Program-made: the position numbers and the translations under genes
NCBI GenBank assembly: GCA_029532625.1
Contig: JARFXM010000001.1
Span: 124,001-188,000 of the forward strand
Direction: 5' to 3'
Length of the DNA: 64,000 bases
Source of the DNA: Lomentospora prolificans
Taxonomy: Eukaryota > Ascomycota > Sordariomycetes > Microascales > Microascaceae
The notes under the pieces: generated by a model
Database searches by the model: none
What the model was told of the DNA's origin: nothing
Seen by the model: only the letters and a program-made list of their open reading frames with translations
Shown: positions 32,274 through 43,956 of the stretch, one piece after another
Layout of the letters: the number at the start of each line of letters is the position of its first letter
How positions within the stretch are numbered: position 1 is the stretch's first letter

Positions 32274-34160
32274 ATGGCAACGAGTCAGTACGCATACCAG
32301 AGCCTGCCCGAAGGCAAGTGGTTTCGTGTTCTGAAACTGCACCCCTGCTCAACGGGGGACTCAGTATTATCATGTGAACTCCTCACTGTTGAGCTCGGGG
32401 TAGAGGAAACACCTTCTTATAAAGCCCTGTCCTATGTCTGGGGAGATCCATCCTCTCAAGTCCCGATAGTGTGCTCGGGCAGCAGCCTTAGCATTACTCA
32501 CAGCCTTTTTAGTGCTCTCAAGCGCGTCAGGCATGTCGATCGCGATGTGGTCGTGTGGGCCGATGCCATTTGCATCAACCAGCAGGATGTCGCTGAAAAG
32601 GGAACCCAAGTCAATATGATGGGTGACATCTACGACTCCGCGGACGAGGTCATTGTATGGCTAGGGGACGAGCACGCCGAAAAGTCCCACAAGGCCTTCG
32701 CCACCATTCAAGGCGTGTGCGAAATGATTACTACGGGGAAAGACCGGGAGAGTTTTCAAGCCCCGGGATGGCAAATCGCCACGAGGTCGGTTATACCCTC
32801 GGTGCTTACCGAAGAGACCAACCAGTTTGTCGAAACGCTGTTCAAATTGCCCTGGTTTAGTCGCGTGTGGGTTCTCCAGGAAGTCGGATTGGCGACTCGC
32901 GCGACGGCACACTGGGGCTCGGCGTCTCTTGAATTCACTTACATTGCCGAGTTCACTCGCATGGCGATGCAGCATAGTGACCTGAAGCACTATCTCGGCG
33001 AACACATGGTCCAGCTGCTGTCAGGCCGCCCCGACCACGCCTTGTGGAATGTCTGGTCCACATACAACAAAAAAGGATCGTGGTTGCTCCGAAGCCAACT
33101 CCTCAAAAACTTTGCCGAGACGGTCGCTACTGAATGCAACCCTGACTTCGTGCTAGTTCTCGAGGGGTCTAGACTGTTCGATGCCACCAATCCGTTGGAT
33201 CATGTATATGCATTCCTCGGACATCCAGAGGCCAAGGTCCCTGGAACGGCCGAGCTTCTCCTCCAAGCAGACTACACCATCACCATTGATGAGCTAAATA
33301 AAAAGGTTGCGACGCGGTTGGCTCTAACGCAGTCCTTGAACTTTCTTGTGCAAGTTCAACCAACAGCCGATACTCTGAAACCAAACTCTGGAATCCCTAG
33401 CTGGATCCCGAGGTGGCATATCAATGTCCCGGACGGGCCGCGGGCCTTTTGGGAAACATGGGACGCAAGCCTCAGAGTTTCCGACAATCGGTCATTTGAA
33501 GCGAATGTGCAAGATGACAGACTAGCAGTCACTGGCATCATCCTTGACTTGGTAGCTGAGCGGACGAGTGTAATGACGCCAGATAACTTCAAAGACGGCC
33601 CGGTACAAGCTGGCAAGCTCATCGAAGGAATTTGGAACCTCGTTACGCAACAAGGTCGGCCGAGCCGGTACGGGAAAAACACACTAGAAGCTGTTGCTTC
33701 GACCCTAGTATGCAATTATCATTCGCGTTTAGCACCACCCGAGGATCCGGACGAAGCCATTGTCGACCAAATTGCGTGGTTCTGTATGAGGGGTGTCCCG
33801 GACTTTTTTCAGCAGAAACTCAGTGGCCTGCATCCCAAAGGAGAGCTTTTTAGCCCTCAATGGGACAACAATTTGGCCCTCCTATTTGGCTCAAAAATGG
33901 AGTATTTCGCGACGCACCGACGCTTCTTCATCACGCGCGGTGGGCTATTTGGATTGGGACCCGCCCTCATGGAGGATGGTGATCTCTGTGTCGTTCTCCT
34001 CGGCGCGGACGTGCCATTTGTCATCCGGCCCACGGATACCCAGGGACACTATATCCTTATTGGGGAGTGTTATCTTTATGGAGTAATGTATGGACAGGCA
34101 ATAAAAGAATGGGAGAGTGGAGAATCGGGTTATACAAAAAAGGAGATTGTATTTGTGTAG
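32274..34160 (+). CDS. HET-domain protein
   Basis: Intronless, 628 aa from the ATG at 32274 (an upstream in-frame ATG at 32253 is less likely). The HET domain occupies about residues 48-200 with the diagnostic blocks YKALSYVWGDP, VWADAICINQQD, QVNMMGDIYDSADEVIVWLG and PWFSRVWVLQEV. The remainder is the usual variable C-terminal region with LDHVYAFLGHP, PSWIPRW and a late GDLCVVLLGADVPFVIR block. HET proteins mediate vegetative incompatibility or nonself-triggered cell death in filamentous fungi. Partner and specificity cannot be inferred. The gene is full length with no breaks. Confidence 0.93.
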   Translation: MATSQYAYQSLPEGKWFRVLKLHPCSTGDSVLSCELLTVELGVEETPSYKALSYVWGDPSSQVPIVCSGSSLSITHSLFSALKRVRHVDRDVVVWADAICINQQDVAEKGTQVNMMGDIYDSADEVIVWLGDEHAEKSHKAFATIQGVCEMITTGKDRESFQAPGWQIATRSVIPSVLTEETNQFVETLFKLPWFSRVWVLQEVGLATRATAHWGSASLEFTYIAEFTRMAMQHSDLKHYLGEHMVQLLSGRPDHALWNVWSTYNKKGSWLLRSQLLKNFAETVATECNPDFVLVLEGSRLFDATNPLDHVYAFLGHPEAKVPGTAELLLQADYTITIDELNKKVATRLALTQSLNFLVQVQPTADTLKPNSGIPSWIPRWHINVPDGPRAFWETWDASLRVSDNRSFEANVQDDRLAVTGIILDLVAERTSVMTPDNFKDGPVQAGKLIEGIWNLVTQQGRPSRYGKNTLEAVASTLVCNYHSRLAPPEDPDEAIVDQIAWFCMRGVPDFFQQKLSGLHPKGELFSPQWDNNLALLFGSKMEYFATHRRFFITRGGLFGLGPALMEDGDLCVVLLGADVPFVIRPTDTQGHYILIGECYLYGVMYGQAIKEWESGESGYTKKEIVFV

Positions 34161-34731
34161 ACAGACATGAGTGTAACGAGCGAATCAGCCCCCACTCTGA
34201 AGGGGGAGTGGCTATGAGCAAAGGTGGCGTATCTGGGCGTGTCTGCAATAACTGGGTGACTCCGAACTCACTCGAGACTGGGCGATCGTCTGGAAGAGTT
34301 AATAGTACCTCCAAGATAGTGATATTTCGTAAGCTATGTTCCAAATCTCAGAAGGGTGGGAGCTGCCTTTCGCAGCTATACCCCGCCTCTAGCATGACGC
34401 GTGATAGTCTCTTTTCTGCCACCGGCGTTCCAGCCTCTCAGACAAAAGCTGCTTCCACGGTCCATGTTCCCAGCTGCTTGGGTAATGAAGGATATCGAGG
34501 ACCGAATTTTGATTCTAGGGTTTGGTATCGAACCATAAGGGGGATTTACCGCTGTAAAGACGAGAGCATTTATTACGGACAAGACATGGACTTCGTGCGG
34601 CGCAGGAGAGAGGTTGTGATCTATTATTCCCGCTTGGGAGGATGGGGCGGTGCGATGGCTGGTTTTTGCTCCTGTAATAATGTATTGGCACTCCGCTCGT
34701 CTTCGAAAAGAGAGTGACTTGAGCGATATCA
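34161..34731. other. Convergent intergenic region
   Basis: Lies between the ends of the HET gene and the hydantoinase-type gene. A 216-codon plus-strand frame (34067-34717) overlaps the HET 3' end but has no family resemblance and unusual composition, so I do not call it. Confidence 0.4.
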
Positions 34732-37700
34732 TTACGACTTTGCTACGACGGGGGCGAACTCCTCTATCACGCTTCGTGGCTTGTGATAAACCAGTGTCGA
34801 AACGTACTCATGCGGCAGATTGAACACCTTGGGACCTGCAATTTCCAACCCGCGCTTCGTTGTCCAGACCGGATGTGGTGCCATTATCATGACGACCACC
34901 TTGACTCCATATCGGTACTCCTGGACGCCAATAGCCTCGCCACTCGAGACATCCAGCAGGAAGATCAAATCAGGGACGGTCGCGAGAATCTGCACACGGA
35001 GGTCAGCAAGAGCGGTGTCTGTGAATCTCTCAACGGATTCGTGGAATCCTTTACCTTTTCCTCGCCATGACTTCCTTTTGCAACCACAGCCAGGTTCTCA
35101 TTCATAAACGGCACTCTTACTTCGCTCCACTCATCACCTTGCAAGCCACGATCCGCCTCCATCTCCACCTCATCCTCCCCAAGCTTCTCAATAATAACTT
35201 GGCCCAACGAGTGACCGGTCTCGGTAATCTTCGTCTCGACCCCGCGCACCTTGCCTGTGAACACCCTTCGCGCAGATGTCGGCCCACCCACCTCGGCGAC
35301 GATGGCGTCCGTCACGGTCCCAAGTGTGGAATTGACTTGTGCGCTGCGCACGACCCGGCCAAGTCTCCAGGCGAGAGAGAAGGTGTTTGGAATACCGGCG
35401 TTACGGAACTTGGCGCCAGAGAGGGGATTGCCGGCTGCACCCGCCGCGAACCTAGTCCATCGCGAAGGGTTGTTAGCGTGTAACGTACAATCGAACAGGG
35501 AGGAGCTTTGAAGGAAACACACCCGAACTCGGCGCAAACCCTTCTAATCTCTTTCCCGGCCGAAATCTCGTCTGTTTGTCCGGCCGGAATGATGCCGTCC
35601 CTGCCATCTCCACTACAGATGGCCACGGGCAGAAGCTCATTGATGGTCTCGGCGGAAACATATTGCGAAACCATTTCAAAATTGGGATATGCTCGACCTG
35701 TTTTACTATGTCAGCTTACCCAGCCCTTATTTCGCTGTTTTCCAGCTTCGAACAAGATTCACGGTTGGGCATTAAATGTTGTCCTCACCCATCAAGTCAC
35801 CATCTACCACCGGCACATTGCAGTACCTCTTCGCCGCCCAACGGAGAGTGGCCAGCCCATTCATCCCTCCAATCTCAGTAGCGAGCATATGCGTCGCTTC
35901 GGCTCCACCCAGTTCTTGCGCTAGTCTCCTAATCGCATGGAACACTGCGTCCGACGAGATGCGTTCGAGCCCCACGGCGGGAGTCCCAATGGCTGCGACG
36001 GGCGGGAGGACAGCCTCATCGGGTAGCGAGTCCGGGCTGACGATAACGATTCGCTCGCCTTGGCGGAGCAACTCTAGGAGGCTAAGGTAGGTCGAGTATG
36101 GGGAGCCGCCACCACCGCAGCCCAGGATATAACAGCCTATTTCGATGAACTTGAGGTCAGTGGGGGAAATGACCCATTCTCCTGATGGTGAAATCTCGGG
36201 GCGATATGTTAAGATATCGACATCTTGCTCAGAAGCAAGATGGGCGGTCGAGGTCGACTTCTCTGCGGTAGATTTCAGAGATTCGTCGACCGTATCAGCC
36301 TTGTAGTCTAGTCCTGAAATCAAGTCTCCTTGGGCGGAAGACTGGATCATCTCCGAATAAACCCTCGCATGGTCCACGGAACACGCGACGTCGATATGCA
36401 CCAGTCTCTTCCCATCCACATACGGCACCCATTGAACGGTCTCGTTGAGAACGGTTACGTCCTGGGAAACGCCCCCTTTAGCCACGGCTCCCGCAACCGC
36501 GGCTTCCGTTACCCTCACGATGCCAGCTTGCACATCATCTGCATCGACCAGGGCCTCCGCGGAGCCGTGGATCTTGGCGAGAGCGGCACCAATAGCGTTG
36601 GCCACGCCGGCATGCTCACACCGAATGACACGATTAACGCCCCGAAGCTGCGAAGGGCAGAGGAAGGCGCCACCTCCGACGAGAATCACGGTGCAGGCGT
36701 CGTCAGAGAGCTTTATGCGGTCGATAAGAGATTCAAACATCTGCTTGATACGACCCTGCGAGGCTGCGATGACCTCGGGAGAGAGATTGATGAGATTAGG
36801 GTCGCCGATAGATGGTCCGGACGATTTCCCTCGGGAATGCGCAATGGCTATATCCGTCGCTGTCGTCGTTGTACCTCCAAAGCAAAGGGCTTTGGTGGTG
36901 AGGGCGTAGCCGACGCTGTCAGGACCTACGGACGCCTTGATCGAGTCAGGCGTTTCACCCAAGATACGAATTATTGACCCGCCTCCGAGGCCAATACTTT
37001 CCACGGAAGGCATATCGAGATTGATCTTGACACCAGCGAGGTCGGTATGTGTCTTGCTGAGGCGAGGATATCCGTTCGGCATAAGGGCGCCAACGTCCGA
37101 GGTAGTCCCGCCAACGTCGACGACGACGAACGAACGCCCTTCCGACTGGGCGCGTAATAGGTCTTGGCCGGCCAGGAAGGCAGCGCCGCGCATGGAATTT
37201 GTAGGCCCGGAAGAAAATATGCGAATGGGGAAGAGAATGGCTTGCTTGAAAGGCAACAAGTGCCCAGCATTGGATGTCAGGTAGAGTGGACACTGCAGCC
37301 CAACACGGCCCATGGCACGGAGAAAGGAGTGGATGGTTCGGCGTGCAAAGGTCGAAATGGACGCATTGAGGATGGCCGCATTTTCGCGCGCCAGGAGTCC
37401 GGAGCCGGCCACGGTATGCGAAAGGACAATGTTCACGCTTGTAGCATAGGACGCGTCGAGCGCATTCAGCTCCGATAGGATGTAGTCCCTCGCCGCGGCT
37501 TCTTGGTTGAAGTCCCGGTCCATGGGTGATCCCATACCAACGATTACGATGTTTCGCAGACCCAAGGTATAAAGTTTTCGGGCTTGCTCACGCAGAGAGG
37601 ATTCATCAAGGGGCGCGATTAGTCTACCGTCGATGTTCACGCCACCGGGCACAACAGCCGAATAGGCCTCGATAGTGCCTCTCAGCGCAAGCGGCCAGTC

Positions 37701-38181
37701 GGCGAACGGAAGCGCGCCGTCAAGGAATCCGTACGATCCCAACCGGATAACGGCAACGCGGGAAAGCAGTGCGGCATCATGCTGGATAATGGCGTTCAGA
37801 AAATGCGTCGTTCCGATGGCCAGGGCTGTGACGGATTTTGGATCAGGTGTGCTGGGTATTACGGGTGAGCCGGAGCTGCTTTCCTCGGAGATCGACCAAG
37901 GCTTTGACAAGAGTGCCTTGAGGACCGCCTCCACGCCGTCTGTTACGTCGGGTGTTGTGGGTGATTTGTGGCAGGAGAGAACTGCTGATGTCCCAGGTTG
38001 CGAAGTGTCCAAGAGGACGGCATCGGTGTTGGTCCCTAATCAGCGATTAGCAGGACGGACAGGCCAGACCACGCTTTAATTATCGTGTTTCCGACTGAGG
38101 ATGATTGCGATGTTAAACGGACGCTCACTCACCTCCGACATCAACACCTATTACCAGGGGTCTTTGCACCTTGGCTGCCAT
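34732..38181 (-). CDS. Hydantoinase/oxoprolinase-like protein fused to a DUF917 domain
   Basis: Complement of join(34732..34989, 35055..35451, 35523..35697, 35789..38035, 38133..38181), 1041 aa. All four introns have GT-AG ends and preserve frame. Exon 1 encodes VIGVDVGG and exon 2 continues TNTDAVLLD, the N-terminal nucleotide-binding motif of the hydantoinase/oxoprolinase (acetone-kinase-fold) family. A second phosphate motif, VVVDVGGTTSDVGAL, and GLGGGSIIRI lie about residues 300-350. From about residue 620 the protein changes to a DUF917-type domain (GCYILGCGGGGSPYSTY, EIGGMNGLATL, VVDGDLMGRAYPNFEM). Such fusions occur in fungi. Bacterial DUF917 proteins include thiohydantoin desulfurases, so ring-opening of hydantoin-like compounds with ATP use is plausible but inferred. 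Confidence 0.88.
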
Positions 38182-38879
38182 TCTGAAACCACGATGCTGC
38201 GCAGAGGATATAAGCACGCCGGTTATTGGAGACAGCGGAGATCTGTCGAGTCGCGCTCTACCATGCTCATCTCGGTCTGTCGAAGCGAAGCCCGGAGCAA
38301 ATCGCCAGCAGGAATGATATTTTAGTCAGCCGGGTGCCTGAGCCAATTGGGCGTACAGTACCTTGGTAGTGCACCTGGTCGAAATCGAAATTCGCCAGGC
38401 CGACGTCGGCTGGACTAGATTATTATTATTACTTCGCTGCCCCGCACGCAAGTTAATATTATCAATCACGATCTGCGCTATCTTAGCGTCTGATCATGCC
38501 TGGCGATCTCCTTGAACGAGCTGCATCCATCATATATCATCGATCTTGGTGTCATCGTCGTATCCACCGTGCACGTGTGCACACCTGGAGAAGGCATCGG
38601 TTCCCAATGTGGCTTCTCTGCCGCAAATTCCGGGGATCGAACCTAGACTTGAGGACGGAGGGATGGTAAGAGGAATGGAAGTTGGCTCGCAACAAGTGAG
38701 CAGAGTTTCCCTCACTCTCTTCATTTCCAATGGTCGACTAATAATAGCAAAAAGCCTTTAGGTTTTGATTACTAATTCACATCTTCTTTCGCTAGCCTCT
38801 GTATATCTGCCTGGACCGCGGCCGCATCGTTGCTACCTCTAGGTCTTACTTCCTGAAACCGATGTTGCGCGAAACTGGC
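38182..38879. other. Intergenic region
   Basis: Promoter side of the leftward hydantoinase-type gene. No intact gene is seen. A minus-strand GGTTCGATCCC near 38635-38645 resembles a Pol III B box but no cloverleaf forms. Confidence 0.4.
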
Positions 38880-39555
38880 CTACCGTACTTTGTATTGTTG
38901 GACGTACTGGCACAGGCATGTCCTCGCTCACGCTATCCTTCGCACGAGTGATTCAACAACTCGGGGGCGGAATAATAGAAGGTGATGTGTCGACATATCT
39001 ACTTTAGACAAACGTGCTCTTCGGAGAGGGTTTGCATGGGGTATTCCTCAGGGTCCATGTTTATTAAGTGGATCCCTTCGCTTGATACTTGATCCAAACG
39101 AGCAATACCAGGATGAGGAACCTCCTTCTGTATTAAAGCAAGTCAGTTTCCGCTTGCAACCTGTCGACTCATCGTTGCCCCCTAGGGATACAGTAATGGC
39201 CTCATCGCCTCAAGACCTGCCGTTTCTAGTTCACGAAGGCGGCGCCAATATATCCCAAGGACAATGCCAAATGCTATGCCTTGCTAAGTCTTTCCTAGGC
39301 CAGCAAAAGGTAGTGATTATAGATGAGGCTACTAGCGCCGTGGACGTGGGAGTAGATGCCAGTATACAGCTATCACTTAGCCGAGGACTCTCAGGATCAA
39401 CGATTAACGTCATGACACACCGGCTTTCAACGATTATCAACTTTGAGAAGATCATAGTGCTGGAAGATGGTCGGGTGAGAGAGTCTGGAAAGCCCATGGA
39501 TCTCTGTGACCAGACGGGGGGGCACTTCGAGAACCTGTCTGCCACACATTCCTGA
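38880..39555 (+). pseudogene. ABCC-type ABC transporter, nucleotide-binding domain 2 relic
   Basis: Only the C-terminal ATPase half remains. Visible in order: IVGRTGTGMSSLTLS near 38905-38950 (Walker A with Met in place of the invariant Lys), GFAWGIPQGPCLLSGSLRLILDPNEQ near 39025-39105 (Q-loop region), GGANISQGQCQMLCLAKS (signature), KVVIIDEATSAVD (Walker B) and MTHRLSTI (H-loop), ending at a stop at 39553-39555. A frame change and an in-frame TAG near 39003-39020 separate Walker A from the rest, and no transmembrane region precedes it. Full-length ABCC pumps export conjugates or toxins; this copy cannot. Confidence 0.8.
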
Positions 39556-39919
39556 CCGGGAAGAGCTGTTGTCGAGAATTGTGAAACATCAGGTGTTGGC
39601 GCATCTCGTAATATGGAGTTGATGGTCGTAGGACAATGGAAGTGACAACGCATAATATCATAGCCCCAACGCTTGATTTACTTGTGTGTCAACTGGCAAG
39701 TCCCATATCTTGCGGCCTCCTGGAATCGTCGTTAGCGCGGCTCTGATTCCATCACAGATTCAACAACTTCTCTCCCGCTATTGCCCGGGGGGGTTAATCT
39801 CGGTAGCCACTGTAACCCTCCTATGCACAGCTTCCCACGTATCATCAGTGTCTACATGGCATTTTGGGTAGCATACTCCAGCGACACGAGTGGTCAGCGT
39901 GGCTTCCACACCAGCATGC
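39556..39919. other. Intergenic stretch between two transporter relics
   Basis: No recognisable coding content. Confidence 0.3.
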
Positions 39920-40240
39920 CAATGGGAGTTTCAGCCATTGGCTTCCTCACCGAAGTGGCTGCCCTAAACATCGGTGCGCGATATTTCGCTTCCTTCCTAT
40001 ACCTCGATGTTTTGCTAGCAATTCCACTGTCAACAGTTGGGCCGCGAGCTTGCCAAGCCAAACTCTGGAGAAACGTGCCTGTGTGGAGACCATCATCATC
40101 CTCGTGATCCAGCTCAGTAACATTAGAAGTCGGTACTTTACTTTCGCTTGGAGACGAGTTTCGGGATGTCAAGGCTATTCCTTCAAGATTATATTGTCTA
40201 TGGTCAGTATGAAGGAATGGGGGTAAGTCTGTTTTGTACA
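39920..40240 (+). pseudogene. MFS (allantoate-permease-like) transporter fragment
   Basis: Two adjacent frames give NIGARYFASFL and then NSTVNSWAASLPSQTLEKRA, resembling the late transmembrane helices and the following loop of Dal5/Tna1-type MFS permeases, with a frameshift between them near 40010. No upstream or downstream transporter blocks are intact. The resemblance is short, so the family call is tentative. Confidence 0.4.
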
Positions 40241-40884
40241 TACTGTCGGGCAGCACCGTGGCTTTTGGGAGAAGAAGGATGTTGACGGTGTTTTCACGCT
40301 TGTTACTACAAAGGTTAACTTACATTTAGACACACTCTGCTTTATGCTTCAGCATAATTGATCTGCTTGAGCGGTGATGATGTAGGGAGACCTCCTAGGT
40401 ACGGCCGAACGCATCCTGATATGGGGCTAAACCGCGCCACAGCAATTTGGTTTTCGAAGGATCGCCCGACAGGGATGGCATTGGACGCTGGGAAATAATA
40501 ATATAATATTCATAATCATAATCGTAATAAACCAGCTTCGAGAAGACACTAAACTTCTATGCAACCCGTAGTGAATGTTTTTTTTCTTTTTCGCGAAACT
40601 GCGATCCTCTAGAGGTGATTTGCCTTGCTATGACTCGATTATCGTGCCGGAACATTGATCCTTTGTTGATTGCTTCGAAGAACTCATTACGTTCTGGTGC
40701 TGATCCAGGGCCTCCTGGGACAGGGATCACAGTCTCGCCACCGACGCTGGATTGTGGCGGTGCTTAACATCTCGAGTGGTACACCGCCGTTTACCAACCG
40801 CCTTCATCTTTTCTGTGTTTCGGACCGGGTCCTATTCTCCGAGCTATATACTTTTCTCTCCTAGCCTAAGGGTGTGTAACTTGC
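40241..40884. other. Intergenic region upstream of the F-box gene
   Basis: Contains an AT-rich ATAATAATATAATATTC segment near 40496-40513. No gene is seen. The 200 bp before 40885 probably form the promoter and leader. Confidence 0.4.
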
Positions 40885-42622
40885 ATGTCCGTGATGGACT
40901 CAAGCGTCAGTGCTGCGCTTGCGGAAAACCAGGCGACCTTGTCTCGTTCGGGTCGGAACAACGTCACCCTCGTTCGCCCTCCAACTCCGGGATGGAAGAA
41001 GGCGATGCGACCGCCGTCGCGCGCGTCCAAAGGAATTCTTGGGCTTCCGAACGAACTCCTTCACGATATCTTGGACCTGGCGACGCCTCGCCATTCACGC
41101 TTCAATCGCGCTCACTATATCGTTCATTTCATGCCCTACATTGCCATCGCCAAAACCTGCAGGCGCTTCCACCGAATTATAACCCCTCTAATGTACGCGC
41201 AATTGGATCTTACCATCGGATATGACTTCACAAATTCCGCCGCTAGGAGGATTCCATTGAGGTCGTTGAAGAACCTACAACGCAGCTTTGAGGAGAACCC
41301 TCGTCTCGGGGAGTACTGTGACGAACTCTCTATCGAGCTTTGCCACCCGAGAAACCCGGTGTTAGATGTATGGGATGAAAACCTGATGGATGATATCCCC
41401 ATGGACGAGACTACTGAGGGAGAACTAGGGGTTTTAACAGCGCTTGCAGCTCTCTTGACTGGTACACAACGATTATCGATCTGCGGCTCCTTCCACCGTT
41501 TCCAGGACATCTGGCTCGTCCTTAGTACAGCCGCCGTCAGCATGCCAAGACTTCGGATAATCGATCTATCGCAATATAGCGAGAAGACGGTCTATGGGCC
41601 GATATGTGAATCGCTCTGCAGAGCTGCAAACCTCAGGGAGCTCGAGGTGAGTGGTATCGTGGAAACAACAGGCCCTCTAGGGAAATCTGCCAAGGTAAGT
41701 CCCAACGATAGCCCTTTAACGTACATCCACGAACTGGCGTAAATCAGGGTTCTAACGCCAGTGACGGGATGCTTCCCAGGAAAATCCTATCAGTCTCGAT
41801 AAACTATCTATCATTGGCTTCAGGAATGGGCCTGAACCTATCACGCGACTCGTCTTGTGGCCGACGAGTCTCTACCACCTAGAGCTGGACGGCGGGTTCC
41901 AAGAAATGCCTCCCAATACCGGGTGGGGTTTACCTGAGCTGATGCCGGCGTTGAGCTCCGTCAAGCATAGTCTCCGTTCTCTTACTATAGGGAAAACGTG
42001 GAACACCGGAGGGCTCCAAGATTTCGACCTCACAGATTTTCCAAGTCTTGAAAGTCTAACGGTTTCTTACTGGTCTACGGGAAGTGAATTAGGCACCGAG
42101 ACGAATCTTCTGGCCCCCCGCCTCAAGTCATTCAACTGGTGCTTCAGCGTCGAAGGACTCCGTAGTATAGGCTGCGACGAGGATCAGTTTGGCGAGGCCG
42201 AAGAGGCATGGCTTAGGAGCTTACTCACCATCGCCATTGCTCGGAAGTCACCTTTAGAGCTAGTCCATATCGACTTTATTCCGTACATGGACGCGTGCTA
42301 TGCGCAAGATCTGAGCGGCTTCACAGCATGGGATCGCATCGACGCGCTAGCTGAGGAATTTAAGCTCTCTCAGGTTCGGATCGTATGCAGTTCTAGCAAG
42401 GCGCAGTTTCTCCGTTGGTGGAGCCACGCGCAGCCGGGATACCAGCGCCAAGAAAAGTCTCCTGAGCCGCCGTGGATCCCGGGGGCTCACCTGCCGGATC
42501 CCGAGAGCGATTCCGAGAGCGTGGTTGAGCTCGACGGCGAATCTCAGTCTAACAAGATTACTTCATACTTTAGGCCTTTGCCATTACGACGAGTCCTCGT
42601 ATCTCGGCGAAGGTCACTCTAG
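40885..42622 (+). CDS. F-box protein with leucine-rich-type C-terminal region
   Basis: join(40885..41694, 41780..42622), 550 aa; the 85-bp intron has GTAAGT and CCCAG ends. An F-box-like segment begins at about residue 50 (GILGLPNELLHDILDLA) and continues through IAIAKTCRRFHRIITPLMY. The rest alternates short hydrophobic strands and helices (LRIIDLSQYS, LRELEVSGI, LESLTVSYW, LKSFNWCF) as in the degenerate LRR regions of fungal F-box proteins. The C-terminus is acidic (PDPESDSESVVELDGE). It probably serves as a substrate adaptor of an SCF ubiquitin ligase. The substrate is unknown. Confidence 0.82.
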
Positions 42623-43089
42623 AAGTCAGTCATGCCACAGAAGAAGGGGGAGCGGAAGTAGCTGGAGTATTCGAGGCTCAAAATATATAGACAGTTTAAT
42701 AAACTCCTGCATAAACGGACCAAAGAGGTCTAGTAATTTATATACCCATAGAATGTGAGAATGTTCGAGGGGTGCTACTGGTCGCCGTCTCCTCGGTTAC
42801 GCGACTATTTTTGGTTCAGAGAAAGTGTGTGCCTTGTGAAACAGAATATCAGACTTGCGGTCGTGCACGAATCGGCATACAAGTGCGAACTGAGAAAAGC
42901 ACTTAGTAGGCAATAGAAGGTCGCTTCTTCATGCTTCACTCTCTCCTCTTGCAAGGGGAGATGCGAGTGGGGGCAAGCTGCACGGCCTGCTTGACTTTTG
43001 TTGCGCTCCCGGGGTTCACACGACGCTTGATTAACTCCTGGACGGCAACAAATGATAGTATCAGTTTAGAAGCAGATCGTTCGAATGCA
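42623..43089. other. Convergent intergenic region
   Basis: No coding feature is supported between the F-box gene and the RidA-like relic. Confidence 0.35.
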
Positions 43090-43505
43090 CATCGTTCAGA
43101 CATGCCAAAGCTCCCCTTTCGCATTTCAACCCCTCTTTCTCCGACCCAAGGTGTGCGGCAACCTCAATACGGATTCTCCTATTCTTTCGTAGAGCTGCTC
43201 CCAATCCATGCCACTAGCTTGCTGCAGTGTGTGCTCCACGTTGTCTAATGCTTGATCTATCTCCTTTCCGAGATCCTCAGGAATTAGTTCGGTGAGTCGA
43301 TCCCAACCACCTGTAAATAGATATTTAGCAAGCCAACTGGTGTCCACATGTGGTCGTAGTCTCGTCCTGCCGATACTGGCCTTGACTTGAGATCTCTATC
43401 CTCTCCCCAATATGGACAGCTTGGCTGTAAATGTGTGTCTTTGCGCACCCGGTCGTCAAAAGCCTTTGCAGCTGAAATATTGGAGACGGGGACATGGCTT
43501 CCCAT
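43090..43505 (-). pseudogene. RidA/YjgF-family gene relic with internal deletion
   Basis: The minus strand shows three blocks of a RidA-like enamine/imine deaminase in correct order but different frames: SQAVHIGERIEISSQGQ (about 43370-43430), GGWD...IPEDLGKEIDQALDNVEHTLQQ followed by MDWEQLYER (about 43180-43310), then RIRIEVAAHLGSE (about 43135-43175). About 45 residues that normally separate the second and third blocks, including catalytic-site residues, are missing. The first and second blocks may be joined by an intron ending CTATTTACAG; the best donor fit would be GC rather than GT. The gene is not functional as seen. Confidence 0.75.
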
Positions 43506-43956
43506 TTATATCCGCAATCTACATGCCTTCATGGTTTGACGGATTTCGAAGGATTCTCGCTTATGATAGTATCTTCCGCCTAATCCCTACACGACTTGTC
43601 AGCTGTGGATTCTATCCATCAGCCAAAAGGCCGAGCAAGATGGCTAATTCCAAGAGGCTTTCTCGGTCTACAATCTTTCTTTTTTTTTTTGCTTTCTTTC
43701 TTCCCTTGTTTTTTTTTTTTTTTTTTTTTTCGCTCAGCTTCTTCGGGGATCACAGAGGAAATTTCTCACAGTGATAGAATGGGATATAAATATTGATTGA
43801 TTGCCTTGATTGATGATGTCTATTTTAGACGCCCATGGAAAACTATACAAGATGCCGGTAACGCCAAGTCCCCTCTACCCAATGTTGATATGACCCGTCT
43901 TAATAATAAGCATAAAAAATGGCAAAACATTCCCCTCCAACCTAATATTTCCTTCC
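43506..43956. other. Intergenic region with poly-T tract
   Basis: A 22-nt T run lies at 43709-43730, preceded by a 10-nt T run at 43681-43690. No gene is supported. Confidence 0.45.

Noticed and set aside
34067..34717. 216-codon plus-strand frame after the HET gene
   Set aside because: It overlaps the HET 3' end in another frame, shows no family resemblance and has low-complexity composition.
38620..38660. tRNA gene suggested by a minus-strand GGTTCGATCCC B-box
   Set aside because: The T-stem is mismatched and no acceptor or anticodon stem can be formed in the flanking sequence.
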